A stretch of DNA of 64,000 nucleotides from Massilia aurea (GTDB lineage Bacteria > Pseudomonadota > Gammaproteobacteria > Burkholderiales > Burkholderiaceae_D): the NCBI RefSeq assembly GCF_024753205.1, contig NZ_JANUGZ010000001.1, positions 310,001 to 374,000 on the forward strand, given 5' to 3'. Position numbers and translations under genes: made by a program. This document shows, one piece after another, positions 25,975-34,995 of this stretch (positions are counted from its first letter, which is position 1; each line of letters begins with the position of its first letter). Below the pieces are notes generated by a model. That model saw only the letters and a list, made by a program, of their open reading frames with translations. It had not been told where the DNA came from and did not search any database.

Positions 25975-27603
25975 TCAGGCACCGGCCAATGCCAGGCGCC
26001 CGGCGGTTGCGTCGTGGCTGCGCGCCGGTGCGGGACGGGCGGCGGCGCTGCCTGGACCAGGGGCGATATCAGTCTTGAACACGCTGACCACATCGGCCAG
26101 GTGCGCAGCCTGCTCCTGCATCGAGCCGGCAGCGGCGGCGGCTTGCTCGACCAGTGCGGCGTTCTGTTGCGTCGCCTGGTCCATCTCGGTGATGGCGGCG
26201 TTGACCTGCTCGATGCCCGCGCTCTGCTCGTCGCTGGCGTGCGAGATTTCGCTCATGATGCCGGTCACGAGGGAAATGCTTTGCACGATACTGGTCATCG
26301 TGGTACCCGCACTGTCCACCAGGCTGGTGCCGGCTTCGACCTTTTGAACCGAGTCGTCGATCAGGCTCTTGATTTCTTTGGCCGCTGCAGCGGAGCGGTG
26401 CGCCAGGTTGCGCACTTCGCTTGCGACCACGGCAAAGCCACGGCCCTGTTCACCCGCACGCGCCGCTTCCACGGCAGCGTTCAGGGCCAGGATATTGGTC
26501 TGGAACGCGATGCTGTCGATGACACTGGTGATGTCGACGATCTTGCGCGACGACGCATTGATTTCGCTCATCGTGCCAACCACTTGCGCAATCACGGCGC
26601 CGCCCTGCCCGGCAATGCTGGCAGCTTCGGAAGCCATCGTGTTGGCGCGGCGGGCGTTATCGGCATTCTGGCGGACGGTCGACGTGAGTTCTTCCATCGA
26701 CGAAGCCGTTTCTTCCAGCGAGCCGGCCTGTTGTTCAGTTCGGCTCGACAGATCGAGATTGCCGGCCGCGATTTCCGCCGAGGCCGTCGCGATCGTTTCG
26801 GTGCCGGCCCGGACCCGGGTCACGATGCCCAGCAGGTTGTCGTTCATTTTCTGCAGGGCCGTCATCAGCTGGCCGGTTTCGTCGCGGGTCGTGACCGTGA
26901 ACTGGCTGCTCAGGTCGCCCGACGACACGCGGTCGGCGACGGCAACTGCATCCTGGATCGGCCGCACGATCGAGCGGGTGATGAAGATGCCGAAGGTCAC
27001 GCCCAAGCCAATGGCGAGGATCCCCAGGCCGATCAGGGTCGTGCGCGCCGTGTCATACGCTGCGCTCGCGTCGGCCACGAATTTTTCTGCCGACTTTTGC
27101 TGCGCAGCAGCGAGTTTGCTGATCGATTCGACGTACACCACGCTGGTCGGGAGCATCTGGCTCTCGAAGATGCGCTGCGCGCCCTCGTTATCACCGGCCA
27201 TCTTGGCCGCAATCAGCGCCTTGCGTGCAGCCGCGTACGGCACACGGGCCGCCACCACTTCTTCGAGCTGCGCCTGCGACTTCGGGTTGCGCAAGCCGGC
27301 CTTGATCGTCTGCTGCAATTCGGTGGAGCGTACGGAACCCGCGGCGATGCGCTCGCCGATCAACTTGACCTGCTCAGGCTCCGGCGTACGGTAGGCCATC
27401 TCGACCAGGGCGCGGTTGACTTCGATGATCCTGGCCCACTCGGCCACGTTGCGCTGGTTTTTCATGCTGGTGTTGACCACGCGATCGGTCGCATCGTTCA
27501 TATCACCCATGCGCCCCAAGGTTATGACGATCACGATTGCCATGAGGATCAGCACAGCGGCATAGCTCAACGCCAGGCGCGTGCCTATTTTCAAGTTTTT
27601 CAT
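25975..27603 (-). CDS. Methyl-accepting chemotaxis protein, copy 2 (Tar-like sensor layout)
   Basis: A 542-residue chemoreceptor: TM1 at about 10-30, a periplasmic four-helix-bundle sensor (about 35-185), TM2 ([20 protein letters not shown]), HAMP ([22 protein letters not shown]) and the cytoplasmic coiled coil with tip [40 protein letters not shown]. The Ala/Pro-rich C-terminus has no CheR/CheB tether. ATG 27603 ([10 protein letters not shown]) fits TM1; a longer frame from a GTG at 27648 is less likely. It differs from copy 1 in sensor and HAMP. The ligand is unknown. Confidence 0.9.
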   Translation of the reverse strand: MKNLKIGTRLALSYAAVLILMAIVIVITLGRMGDMNDATDRVVNTSMKNQRNVAEWARIIEVNRALVEMAYRTPEPEQVKLIGERIAAGSVRSTELQQTIKAGLRNPKSQAQLEEVVAARVPYAAARKALIAAKMAGDNEGAQRIFESQMLPTSVVYVESISKLAAAQQKSAEKFVADASAAYDTARTTLIGLGILAIGLGVTFGIFITRSIVRPIQDAVAVADRVSSGDLSSQFTVTTRDETGQLMTALQKMNDNLLGIVTRVRAGTETIATASAEIAAGNLDLSSRTEQQAGSLEETASSMEELTSTVRQNADNARRANTMASEAASIAGQGGAVIAQVVGTMSEINASSRKIVDITSVIDSIAFQTNILALNAAVEAARAGEQGRGFAVVASEVRNLAHRSAAAAKEIKSLIDDSVQKVEAGTSLVDSAGTTMTSIVQSISLVTGIMSEISHASDEQSAGIEQVNAAITEMDQATQQNAALVEQAAAAAGSMQEQAAHLADVVSVFKTDIAPGPGSAAARPAPARSHDATAGRLALAGA

Positions 27604-27842
27604 AAAAGAGAATGAGAGAAGTTTGTGAGGAATCGGCACGCCCTGCACGTCGGCAGACGCAGGCTATGGAGGTGCCCAAAAGAAACATGATCGCACATGT
27701 TCCATATTACTGTGTTGCACACGACCAACATTTGCAGCCAAAAAGCATGAATTGCCCCTTAGTACGTACAAATGCTTACATCGTCAAACATGGTCGATTC
27801 GGCATGCCATGCATGCATCAGACCGGATCCTGACGTGGCGGT

Positions 27843-28775
27843 TCAGCTACCTGCCGCTGGCTTGAGCGCGCGGAAAATCTGGATCACCGCCGGTCCCAGC
27901 AGCACCACCAGCAACGCCGGGAAAATACAGAAGATCAGCGGAAACAGCAGCTTGGTTGCAATCTGCCCTGCCTTCTCTTCCACCAGTTGCCGCCGGCGCG
28001 TACGCAGTTGTTCGGACTGCACCCGCAGCGCCGTACCGACACTGGTGCCGAAGCGCTCTGCCTGAATCAGCATCTTGACGAGCGCATCGACATCTTCCAC
28101 GCCGGTGCGCAGCGCCAGGTTGCGCAGCGCCTTTTCCTTGGCGCTGCCGGCGCGCAGTTCCAGCGTCACCAGTTGCAGTTCGTCGGCCAGCACCGGGCAT
28201 TTCAGGCCGATCTCGCTGCCCACGCGGGCGAGCGCCGCATCCATCGCCAGACCTGCTTCGACGCAGACGGTCATCAGGTCGAGCGCGTCGGGAAAGCCTT
28301 CGAAGATGTCGCGCTGGCGTCTGGCAACGCGGCGCTTGAGGAGGAAGTCCGGCAGGTAATAGCCGATGCTGGCTGCGCTGACGAGCAGCAGGAACGTCAA
28401 CGCCAGCGGCCGGTTGGCGTGGTGCGGCAGCGCGATCCAGACTACCAGCGGCAGGCCGATCGTCAGCACCGACTTGCCGGCGTGGTACAGCCCCGGGGCC
28501 GAGGGTGCGCGCCAGCCGGCATTGATGAAGCGCAGCCGCAAGGGGGAGGATTCCCACCCGTCGGTTGGCACCGACAGCTTGGCCAGTGGCTCGGCGAAAT
28601 CGGCCAGGCGCTCACGCCAGCCGTCCCCGCGCCTGGTCGTGGGCTTGACGCGTTCGTCCAGCGCCACCAGGCGCGCCTTGACGGGGTCGCGCGTCAGCAG
28701 CAGCAAGGCTGCCACCGCGATGCCGAACACCAGCAGGAACATCGCTGCCAGCATGAAAATGTTTGCCATGGTCAT
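27843..28775 (-). CDS. tadC: TadC, inner-membrane platform protein of the Tad pilus (T2SSF domain)
   Basis: A 310-residue membrane protein with a T2SSF/GspF domain: N-terminal helix, cytoplasmic region, FEGFPDALDLMTVCVEAGLAMDAALARVGSEIG and two C-terminal helices. With TadB it forms the platform that the TadA ATPase turns to extend Flp fibres. It is the last gene of the operon, 15 bases after tadB. The start could be M1 or M3. No TadD-like tetratricopeptide gene follows, unlike many Tad loci. Confidence 0.9.
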   Translation of the reverse strand: MTMANIFMLAAMFLLVFGIAVAALLLLTRDPVKARLVALDERVKPTTRRGDGWRERLADFAEPLAKLSVPTDGWESSPLRLRFINAGWRAPSAPGLYHAGKSVLTIGLPLVVWIALPHHANRPLALTFLLLVSAASIGYYLPDFLLKRRVARRQRDIFEGFPDALDLMTVCVEAGLAMDAALARVGSEIGLKCPVLADELQLVTLELRAGSAKEKALRNLALRTGVEDVDALVKMLIQAERFGTSVGTALRVQSEQLRTRRRQLVEEKAGQIATKLLFPLIFCIFPALLVVLLGPAVIQIFRALKPAAGS

Positions 28776-28790
28776 CGTGTCATTCTTTCC

Positions 28791-29765
28791 TTACATCCGG
28801 ATGCGGACGATCTTGCGAATCGCCAGCACGCCGAAGCCCATCATGCCCAGCGCCGCGCCGCTCAACTGGCGCCCGATCGGATCGTTCACGAGCACGCCCA
28901 TTGTCTCGGGATTGGCCAGCGCCATCATGCCGCCGGCGCCAAACGGCAGCAGGCACAGTACCCAGGCCGAGATACGGCCCTCGGCCGACAGCACGCGCAC
29001 CTGCCCGGCCAGCTTGTGGCGGTCGCGGATGACAGTGGAAATCGACGTGAGCAGCTCGGTCAGGTTGCCGCCGCTCTCGCGCTGGATCAGCACCGCCACG
29101 ACAAAATACTGCAAGTCCATGCTTGGCACGCGCTGCGCCAGGTTGCTCAGCGCGTCGCCCATCGAGACGCCGAAATTGACTTCGTCGAACGCGATCCTGA
29201 ACTCATCGCCCAGCGGCGCAGTGACTTCGTCGGCCACCAGTTTCAGCGCTGTCGGAAACGCGTGGCCGGCGCGCATCGCGCGGCTCATCATGTCGAGCGC
29301 TTCGGGCAACTGGCGTTCGAAGCGCACCATGCGCGCAGCGCGCGCGCGCGTCAGGCGCAGCAGCGGCAGCCAGCCGGCAATGAGCATGCAGGCAACGAGA
29401 CCCAACAGCGGCAAACGCAACAGCACTGCCGCCACGATCCCGCCAGCCATCACTGCCAGGCATACGGCCAGCAGCGACGCCACGTTCTGCGCACTGCCCG
29501 CCTGCAGCAGCATGCGGTCCAGCCGGTACACGCCGGGCACACGCTGTAGCAGCGGCTCGAGCTCCGGGTTGTCGGACAGGCGCCGTTCCTTGACGATCGT
29601 GACGTCGAGCTCGCGCGTCTCGCGCCCGATCACGCTGCGCAGCCGGCGCGCGATGCGCTCGGCTTCCGGGTTGTTGTTCGCCTGCCAGGCCGTGTACACG
29701 CCCCATACCAGCAGCAGGACGGCGGCAAACACCAGCAGGATGAACAGGAGGAAGGTGGTATCCAT
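28791..29765 (-). CDS. tadB: TadB, inner-membrane platform protein of the Tad pilus (T2SSF domain)
   Basis: A 324-residue T2SSF protein with an N-terminal helix (FLLFILLVFAAVLLLVWGVY), two central helices and the cytoplasmic motif LPEALDMMSRAMRAGHAFPTALKLVADE. It is paired with TadC and lies ten bases downstream of tadA in the same operon. TadB is the first platform subunit in the usual order tadA-tadB-tadC, which is conserved here. Confidence 0.92.
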   Translation of the reverse strand: MDTTFLLFILLVFAAVLLLVWGVYTAWQANNNPEAERIARRLRSVIGRETRELDVTIVKERRLSDNPELEPLLQRVPGVYRLDRMLLQAGSAQNVASLLAVCLAVMAGGIVAAVLLRLPLLGLVACMLIAGWLPLLRLTRARAARMVRFERQLPEALDMMSRAMRAGHAFPTALKLVADEVTAPLGDEFRIAFDEVNFGVSMGDALSNLAQRVPSMDLQYFVVAVLIQRESGGNLTELLTSISTVIRDRHKLAGQVRVLSAEGRISAWVLCLLPFGAGGMMALANPETMGVLVNDPIGRQLSGAALGMMGFGVLAIRKIVRIRM

Positions 29766-29775
29766 GCCAGAGGGC

Positions 29776-31188
29776 CTAACGGGGCTCGAAGATGTGCGGC
29801 GCCAGATTCACGCCGAACGTGCGCAGGCGCTCGGCGAAGTGCGGCCGCACGCCAGTGGCGGTGGCCTGGCCCAGCACCGTGCCGTCGTCGGCCACGCCGG
29901 TCTGCCGGAAGGTGAAGATCTCCTGCATCGTGATGACGTCACCTTCCATGCCCGTCACTTCGGTAATCGACAGCACCTTGCGCTTGCCGTCGGTCAGGCG
30001 CGAGACCTGCACCACGACACCCACGGCCGACGCGATCTGCTGGCGCATCGCTTTGGGCGGCAGGTTCGGCGCCGCCATGCTGATCATGTTTTCCAGGCGC
30101 GTGAGCGCTTCGCGCGGCGTGTTCGCGTGCAGGGTCGCCATCGAGCCTTCGTGCCCGGTGTTCATCGCGCCCAGCATGTCCATCGCTTCTTCGCCGCGCA
30201 CCTCGCCCAGGATGATGCGGTCGGGGCGCATGCGCAGCGCGTTCTTGACCAGCGCGCGCTGGGTCACTTCGCCCTTGCCTTCAATGTTCGCAGGACGCGT
30301 TTCCAGGCGTACCACGTGCGGCTGCTGCAGCTGCAGTTCGGCCGCGTCTTCGACCGTCACGATACGTTCGTTATGGTTGATGAAGCCCGAGATCACATTG
30401 AGCATCGTCGTCTTGCCCGACCCCGTACCGCCCGAGATCACGATATTGACCTTGGCCTTGCCCAGGCCCTGCAGCACCTCGGCCATGTCGGCCGTCATGC
30501 TGCCATACGCGACCAGGTCGGCCAGACGCAGCGGATCGGCCGAAAAGCGCCGGATCGACATCACGGCGCCATCGATCGCCAGCGGCGGGATGATCGCGTT
30601 CACGCGCGAGCCGTCCGGCAGGCGCGCATCGACCATCGGGCTCGATTCGTCGATGCGGCGGCCTACGCGCGAGACGATCTTGTCGATGATCTTCATCAGG
30701 TGGGCTTCGTCGTTGAAGGTCACGTCGGTCAGTTCGAGCTTGCCGCGCCGTTCGACATACACCTGCTTGTGCGTGTTAACCAGGATGTCCGAGACGGTCG
30801 GGTCTTCCAGCAACGGCTCGAGCGGGCCGAAGCCCAGCATCTCGTTCTGGATGTCGCGCGTGAGCATCTTGCGCTCGGCGTCGTTGATGACGACCATCTC
30901 TTCTTCGAGCAGGCGCTCAACGAGCAGGCGCAGCTCTTGCCGGATCTGGTCACCGTTCAGGCGCTGCATGCTTTCCAGGTCGATGCGATCAAGGAGCGCT
31001 TCGTGGATGCGGGCCTTGAGCTGGTGATACGCGCGGTTGTCGATCGGCCCGCCGCGCACGGCGGCGGCGCGTGGCGCCGGGGCGCCGGTGGTCACGCGCG
31101 TCGGCGCGCTCGCTGTCTTGCTGGTGCTGCTGCCAAGCGCGGCGCTGCCGAGGCGTTCGCGCAGCGACGCGGAAGGGATCATGTTCAT
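29776..31188 (-). CDS. tadA: TadA/CpaF, secretion ATPase of the Tad pilus
   Basis: A 470-residue hexameric ATPase that powers Flp assembly. It has a disordered N-terminus, a helical N-terminal domain, then Walker A GGTGSGKTT, the Asp box, Walker B RIILGEVRG and His box TGHEGSMATLHAN, all as in the PulE/VirB11 superfamily. Two starts compete: ATG 31221 overlaps the tadZ stop (ATGA), but ATG 31188 has AAGGAG nine bases before it and is preferred. Confidence 0.94.
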   Translation of the reverse strand: MNMIPSASLRERLGSAALGSSTSKTASAPTRVTTGAPAPRAAAVRGGPIDNRAYHQLKARIHEALLDRIDLESMQRLNGDQIRQELRLLVERLLEEEMVVINDAERKMLTRDIQNEMLGFGPLEPLLEDPTVSDILVNTHKQVYVERRGKLELTDVTFNDEAHLMKIIDKIVSRVGRRIDESSPMVDARLPDGSRVNAIIPPLAIDGAVMSIRRFSADPLRLADLVAYGSMTADMAEVLQGLGKAKVNIVISGGTGSGKTTMLNVISGFINHNERIVTVEDAAELQLQQPHVVRLETRPANIEGKGEVTQRALVKNALRMRPDRIILGEVRGEEAMDMLGAMNTGHEGSMATLHANTPREALTRLENMISMAAPNLPPKAMRQQIASAVGVVVQVSRLTDGKRKVLSITEVTGMEGDVITMQEIFTFRQTGVADDGTVLGQATATGVRPHFAERLRTFGVNLAPHIFEPR

Positions 31189-31217
31189 GTCGTTGGACTC
31201 CTTGGACAATTCGCGGT

Positions 31218-32396
31218 TCATGCGTCAGTTTTGCGGCGCTTGAACAAACGCGCCATCACGCCGGCCGCCGCTTGCGGCGCCGCCTCGCCTGTCTGGCTGC
31301 GCGCCATCGTCATCAAGGCCGCGCTCAGCGGGCTGTCGGGCGCCAGGCGCGTGATCGGCACGCCCTGATTGACCGACTTGGCCGCCGCATCGTAGTGGTT
31401 CGGCATCGTGCGCAGGTGCGTCGTGTCGAACGCCTGCTCGAGGTCCTTGAGCTTGATGTCGCTGTTGTTGTCGTGGCGGTTCACCACGATTTCGACCTTG
31501 TCGCTGCCGTATTCCAGATTGCGGAACACGTCCAGCAGGCGCTTGCCGTCGCGGATGTACGGCAGCGTCGTTTGCAGCACCGGGTAGATCGTGTCGGCAT
31601 GGTCGAGCGCGCGGATCGTCACCGGATCCAGGCTGCGCGCGACATCGAGCACGATGAAATCGTACTGGCGGCGCGCCAGCTTGATGATCGCGTCGATGTG
31701 CTCGGGCTTGACGTCGCTGGCGTGCGCCGGATCGGATGGCGCGGCCAGCACGCTGAAGTTCGGCGTCACGGCGACCATGCTCGACGACAGAAACGACGGG
31801 TCGAGCCGGTGGATCTGGGTCGCGACATCCGACAGCGTGGCCAGCGGCTTGCTGTCCGAGACAAACAGCGACGCGTCACCGAACTGCAGATTCATGTCGA
31901 TCATCGCCACGCGCTTGGTGCCCCCGGCTGACAACGCATACGCCAGATTGGTGGCCAGGAAGGTCGCGCCGCTGCCACCCTTGCACGAAATGAAGGCCAG
32001 CACCCTGCCCTGCGCAGCGCCCTGGCTGCCGAACTTCTCGGCGATGTGATCGACGGCCTTGGCCAGTTCGGCCGCACCGGCTGTGGCCGGCAGCACTTCG
32101 CGCACGCCGGCGCGCATCGCGCGCAGCAAAAAATCCTGCGACAAGTCGCCCGACAGCACGATGAACGCCATGCGTGGGAACAGGTGGCCGAGCCGCTCGA
32201 GCTGGTCGAGGTCACCCTCGTCGGCGCGCGGCTGGTCGACCACCAGCAGGTCGGGGATAGCGTCGTCGCTCATCGTCGACAGGCGCGCCGGGGTGCCGGC
32301 GATCATGTCGACTTCGTCGCTGCCCGGGCGGGCGCGCAGTTGGCGCGACAGCTCGATCAGGTGGCGCTCGTCGCGCGAAAGGACTGCGATTTTCAT
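31218..32396 (-). CDS. tadZ: TadZ/CpaE, ParA/MinD-like localisation ATPase of the Tad pilus
   Basis: A 392-residue protein: a receiver-like N-terminal domain (about 1-125, LLVVDQPRADEG and VLSGD) and a MinD-type ATPase domain. The nucleotide loop reads CKGGSGATFLATN, where the usual second lysine of the deviant Walker A is alanine, as is common in TadZ. Family members mark the cell pole for pilus assembly. It sits between the small lipoprotein and tadA, and its stop overlaps the alternative tadA start. Confidence 0.9.
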   Translation of the reverse strand: MKIAVLSRDERHLIELSRQLRARPGSDEVDMIAGTPARLSTMSDDAIPDLLVVDQPRADEGDLDQLERLGHLFPRMAFIVLSGDLSQDFLLRAMRAGVREVLPATAGAAELAKAVDHIAEKFGSQGAAQGRVLAFISCKGGSGATFLATNLAYALSAGGTKRVAMIDMNLQFGDASLFVSDSKPLATLSDVATQIHRLDPSFLSSSMVAVTPNFSVLAAPSDPAHASDVKPEHIDAIIKLARRQYDFIVLDVARSLDPVTIRALDHADTIYPVLQTTLPYIRDGKRLLDVFRNLEYGSDKVEIVVNRHDNNSDIKLKDLEQAFDTTHLRTMPNHYDAAAKSVNQGVPITRLAPDSPLSAALMTMARSQTGEAAPQAAAGVMARLFKRRKTDA

Positions 32397-32405
32397 GATG
32401 GCCTC

Positions 32406-32660
32406 TTACTTGTTCCCGCCGAACAGCGTGATCTCGACCTGCGGCGCGGGCGCGGCAAACGAGCCCTGGTAATTCTTGTAGGCGAGGATCGCGGTGGCGG
32501 CGTTGCTGCCCGGCGCCGACGGCGTGGCCTGCGGCGCGATGATCTGGCTGGCCATGATGCTGCGCACGGTGTGGCCGGTGCCGGTGGGCGTGTCGGTCGC
32601 GCAGCCGGCCAGCATGAGCGTGCAGACTGCGGCGAGAATGGCGGTGGTGGTCGTCTTCAT
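32406..32660 (-). CDS. Small lipoprotein of the Tad operon
   Basis: An 84-residue lipoprotein with signal peptide and lipobox TLMLAGCATD. The mature part is short, Ala/Pro-rich and ends EITLFGGNK; no domain is recognised. It occupies the place where other Tad loci carry RcpB/CpaD and may be its functional counterpart, perhaps helping the secretin reach the outer membrane. ATG 32660 is preferred to 32666 because GGAG lies eight bases upstream; the secretin stop overlaps the latter. Confidence 0.75.
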   Translation of the reverse strand: MKTTTTAILAAVCTLMLAGCATDTPTGTGHTVRSIMASQIIAPQATPSAPGSNAATAILAYKNYQGSFAAPAPQVEITLFGGNK

Positions 32661-32662
32661 GA

Positions 32663-34138
32663 TCATTTCTCCGGTACGGCAGGGGCGGCGCGGCCTTCGA
32701 GCTGGCCGCCAAGCAGGAATTCGGCGCGGGTCGGCTGCACGTACTCGTCGGTCGGCAACCCGGGCTGCGACTGCATCGGCTTGGCCAGGCGCGGCGTCAC
32801 AATGAACACCAGTTCGCTGCGGTCGTTCTGGAAGTCGCTGCTGCGGAACAGCGCGCCGAGCACCGGAACGTCGCCCAGGAGCGGGAAGCGCTTGATGGTG
32901 CTGGTCACGTTATTGCGGATCAGGCCGCCGATCGCGAAACTCTGGCCATCCTGCAGCTGTACCGTGGTGGCCGCGCGGCGCGTCGTAAACGATGGCAGGA
33001 TCGCGGTCGCGCTGTTGTTGGTCGAACCGGGCGTGGTAATGCCGATGCCCTCGCGATTGAGCTCCGACACTTCCGGCGCCACGCGCAGGTTGATGCGCCC
33101 GCCCGCCAGCACGGTCGGCGTAAATTTCACCGCCACGCCATACTCCTTTTCTTCGAGCGTGATCAGGGCCGCGCCGCTGGCCGAATTCTGCGCGACGGGG
33201 ATGAAGATCTTGCCGCCGGCAAGAAAACTCGCCTCCTGCCCGCTGATGGCCATGACGTTCGGCTCGGCCAGGATCTTCACCAGACCATCGCGCTTTTCGC
33301 CGTCGATGGTGAGCTCCTTGATGCCGGTGCCCACAGCGGTGACGGTGCTCGCGCCGCCACTGAGCAGACTCGATACCGCGGCGTAGGTCCAGCTGCCGTT
33401 GGTCTTGGCAAACCCCGTCTTGGCGCCCAGCTGGTCAACGAGCGACTTCGAGATTTCGGCGATCTTCACTTCCAGCATGACCTGCTGGGGCGCGGCGATC
33501 GACAGCATGTTCAATACTTTCGCGGCGCCGCCAGAGCCTGCGGCAGGCGCCGCCGGGGCGCCGACGGACAGGGGCGACGGGCTACCGGCGCCGCTGTCGG
33601 CCTGGCCGCCTGCTGCGGGCGCGGCGCTTTCCTGGAACGCCGTGGCCAGGTCCACCAGCTGGCTGGCCACGCCGACATCGCTGACCATCCCCGACAACAC
33701 CACGGCGTTGCCACTGGCGCCGATGCGGATATCGCGCTCGAGCGGGAACAGCGCGTCGAACTGCGCGCGCAGGGCCGACGTGTCGAGCGCCACGTCCAGG
33801 TCGATCACGGTCGAGCGCTTGTCGCGGCCGGAGACGATCAGGTTGGTGCTGCCGACGCTGCGTGCGACGATCACGACTTCGCTGGCGCCCGGGACCACGA
33901 CGTTGGCCACTTTCGGGTCGCCCACCATGACCGCCCCGGCCGGCGTGCAGAAGCGCTTGAGGACGGATTTGCCGCGCATCAGCTGGAGCCGCCCATTGGC
34001 ACCGCCACGCAGGTCGATGCAGTCGGCCGCTGCGGCGTTCGTGTCGACGGCCTCCGCCTTGCTGGCGGGGGCTGCATGAGCATCCAGTGTCAGCGCGACG
34101 GCGCAGGCCAGCAGGGTCTTGTGAGTCAATGTGGTCAT
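32663..34138 (-). CDS. rcpA: RcpA/CpaC, outer-membrane secretin of the Tad pilus
   Basis: A 491-residue secretin subunit. After the signal peptide come the pilus-type N-terminal domain (VGDPKVANVVVPGASEVVIVARSVGSTNLIVSG), a BON-like strand region (IGASGNAVVLSGMVSDV), a Gly/Pro/Ala-rich linker and the secretin core (EPNVMAISGQEASFLAGGKIFIPV; AVKFTPTVLAGGRINLRV; IGGLIRN; FPLLGDVPVLGALFR). It forms the channel for the Flp fibre. Start 34138 matches the signal peptide; the frame extends to 34156. Confidence 0.93.
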   Translation of the reverse strand: MTTLTHKTLLACAVALTLDAHAAPASKAEAVDTNAAAADCIDLRGGANGRLQLMRGKSVLKRFCTPAGAVMVGDPKVANVVVPGASEVVIVARSVGSTNLIVSGRDKRSTVIDLDVALDTSALRAQFDALFPLERDIRIGASGNAVVLSGMVSDVGVASQLVDLATAFQESAAPAAGGQADSGAGSPSPLSVGAPAAPAAGSGGAAKVLNMLSIAAPQQVMLEVKIAEISKSLVDQLGAKTGFAKTNGSWTYAAVSSLLSGGASTVTAVGTGIKELTIDGEKRDGLVKILAEPNVMAISGQEASFLAGGKIFIPVAQNSASGAALITLEEKEYGVAVKFTPTVLAGGRINLRVAPEVSELNREGIGITTPGSTNNSATAILPSFTTRRAATTVQLQDGQSFAIGGLIRNNVTSTIKRFPLLGDVPVLGALFRSSDFQNDRSELVFIVTPRLAKPMQSQPGLPTDEYVQPTRAEFLLGGQLEGRAAPAVPEK

Positions 34139-34152
34139 GACGGATTCTTCAA

Positions 34153-34995
34153 TCAAAAGCTTTGCGAAGCGGCGTCCAGGCCGCGGATCACCAGGACACC
34201 ATCGCGCGGCGCGCCTGGCTGACGTGGTGCAGGAGGAGCAATGTGCGGCGCCGGATCACGCACTGGGGCCGGCGCCTTGGCCGACAGTGCCGGCAGGCCG
34301 AGCACCGATTCGCGCGTGGCGCCGGTGGTGTTGGCAGGTTGCGCTTCGACCTGGTTGCGCAGCACCAGCGACAGGGAGCCGATCGAACGGGCCAGATCGA
34401 GCTTTTCGACTTCATTCGGGGTCAGTTCCAGCGTGACGGCGTTGACGACGCGCGGCTTGCTGTCGTCGACGGCCGATTCCTGCGCCACGGCCAGCACCAG
34501 GATCCGTTCGAGCACGATCTTCGAAATCGAGCCGGCGTTCTGCGCCAGGTCGCTGTTGGTCGGGGCCAGGTTGACGAGGATGTCGACATAGTTGCCGGGC
34601 AGCGCAAAGCCGGCCACGCCGACGACGTCGTTGACGCGCACGGTCATGGCGCGCTTGCCACTGGCCACCACCGCCGACAGGCCGCCCAGCGTACCGGCCG
34701 GCGCCAGCTTCGATTCGAGCACTGGCTCGCCGCGTGCGATGTCGCCGCGCGCGATGCGCCCCTGGAGCAGCTTCATGTCGGTGATCGCGCCGGGCGGCAG
34801 CGCGCCGGCCGGCCAGTCGGCCAGTTGCAGGCTGGCCGGCAGGATGCGCGCGCCCTGCCCGATGTCGGCGGCGGCCACCACCACGCGGGTGCCGGCCGGG
34901 CCCTGCTCGCCCATCCACTTGGCTGCCAGTACCACGGCGCCCAGCGCCAGCAGCAGGGCCACGCCGATGATCAGGATCGCTCTCGAATTACGCAT
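34153..34995 (-). CDS. rcpC: RcpC/CpaB, SAF-domain periplasmic protein of the Tad pilus
   Basis: A 280-residue protein with an N-terminal anchor (AILIIGVALLLALGAVVLAAKW), a SAF domain (TRVVVAAADIGQGARILPASLQLADWP...RIARGDIARGEPVLESKLAP) and the RcpC segment (AMTVRVNDVVGVAGFALPGNYVDILVNL). RcpC is thought to stabilise the secretin. The start is set by GGAG seven bases before ATG 34995; ATG 35001 would leave one base. It overlaps the end of the upstream ATPase gene by eight bases. Confidence 0.92.
   Translation of the reverse strand: MRNSRAILIIGVALLLALGAVVLAAKWMGEQGPAGTRVVVAAADIGQGARILPASLQLADWPAGALPPGAITDMKLLQGRIARGDIARGEPVLESKLAPAGTLGGLSAVVASGKRAMTVRVNDVVGVAGFALPGNYVDILVNLAPTNSDLAQNAGSISKIVLERILVLAVAQESAVDDSKPRVVNAVTLELTPNEVEKLDLARSIGSLSLVLRNQVEAQPANTTGATRESVLGLPALSAKAPAPVRDPAPHIAPPAPRQPGAPRDGVLVIRGLDAASQSF

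Noticed and set aside
28366-31368. A 1000-residue open frame on the plus strand
   Set aside because: It is antisense to tadC, tadB and tadA, has an Arg/Ser-rich composition typical of GC-rich shadow frames, and shows no domain.
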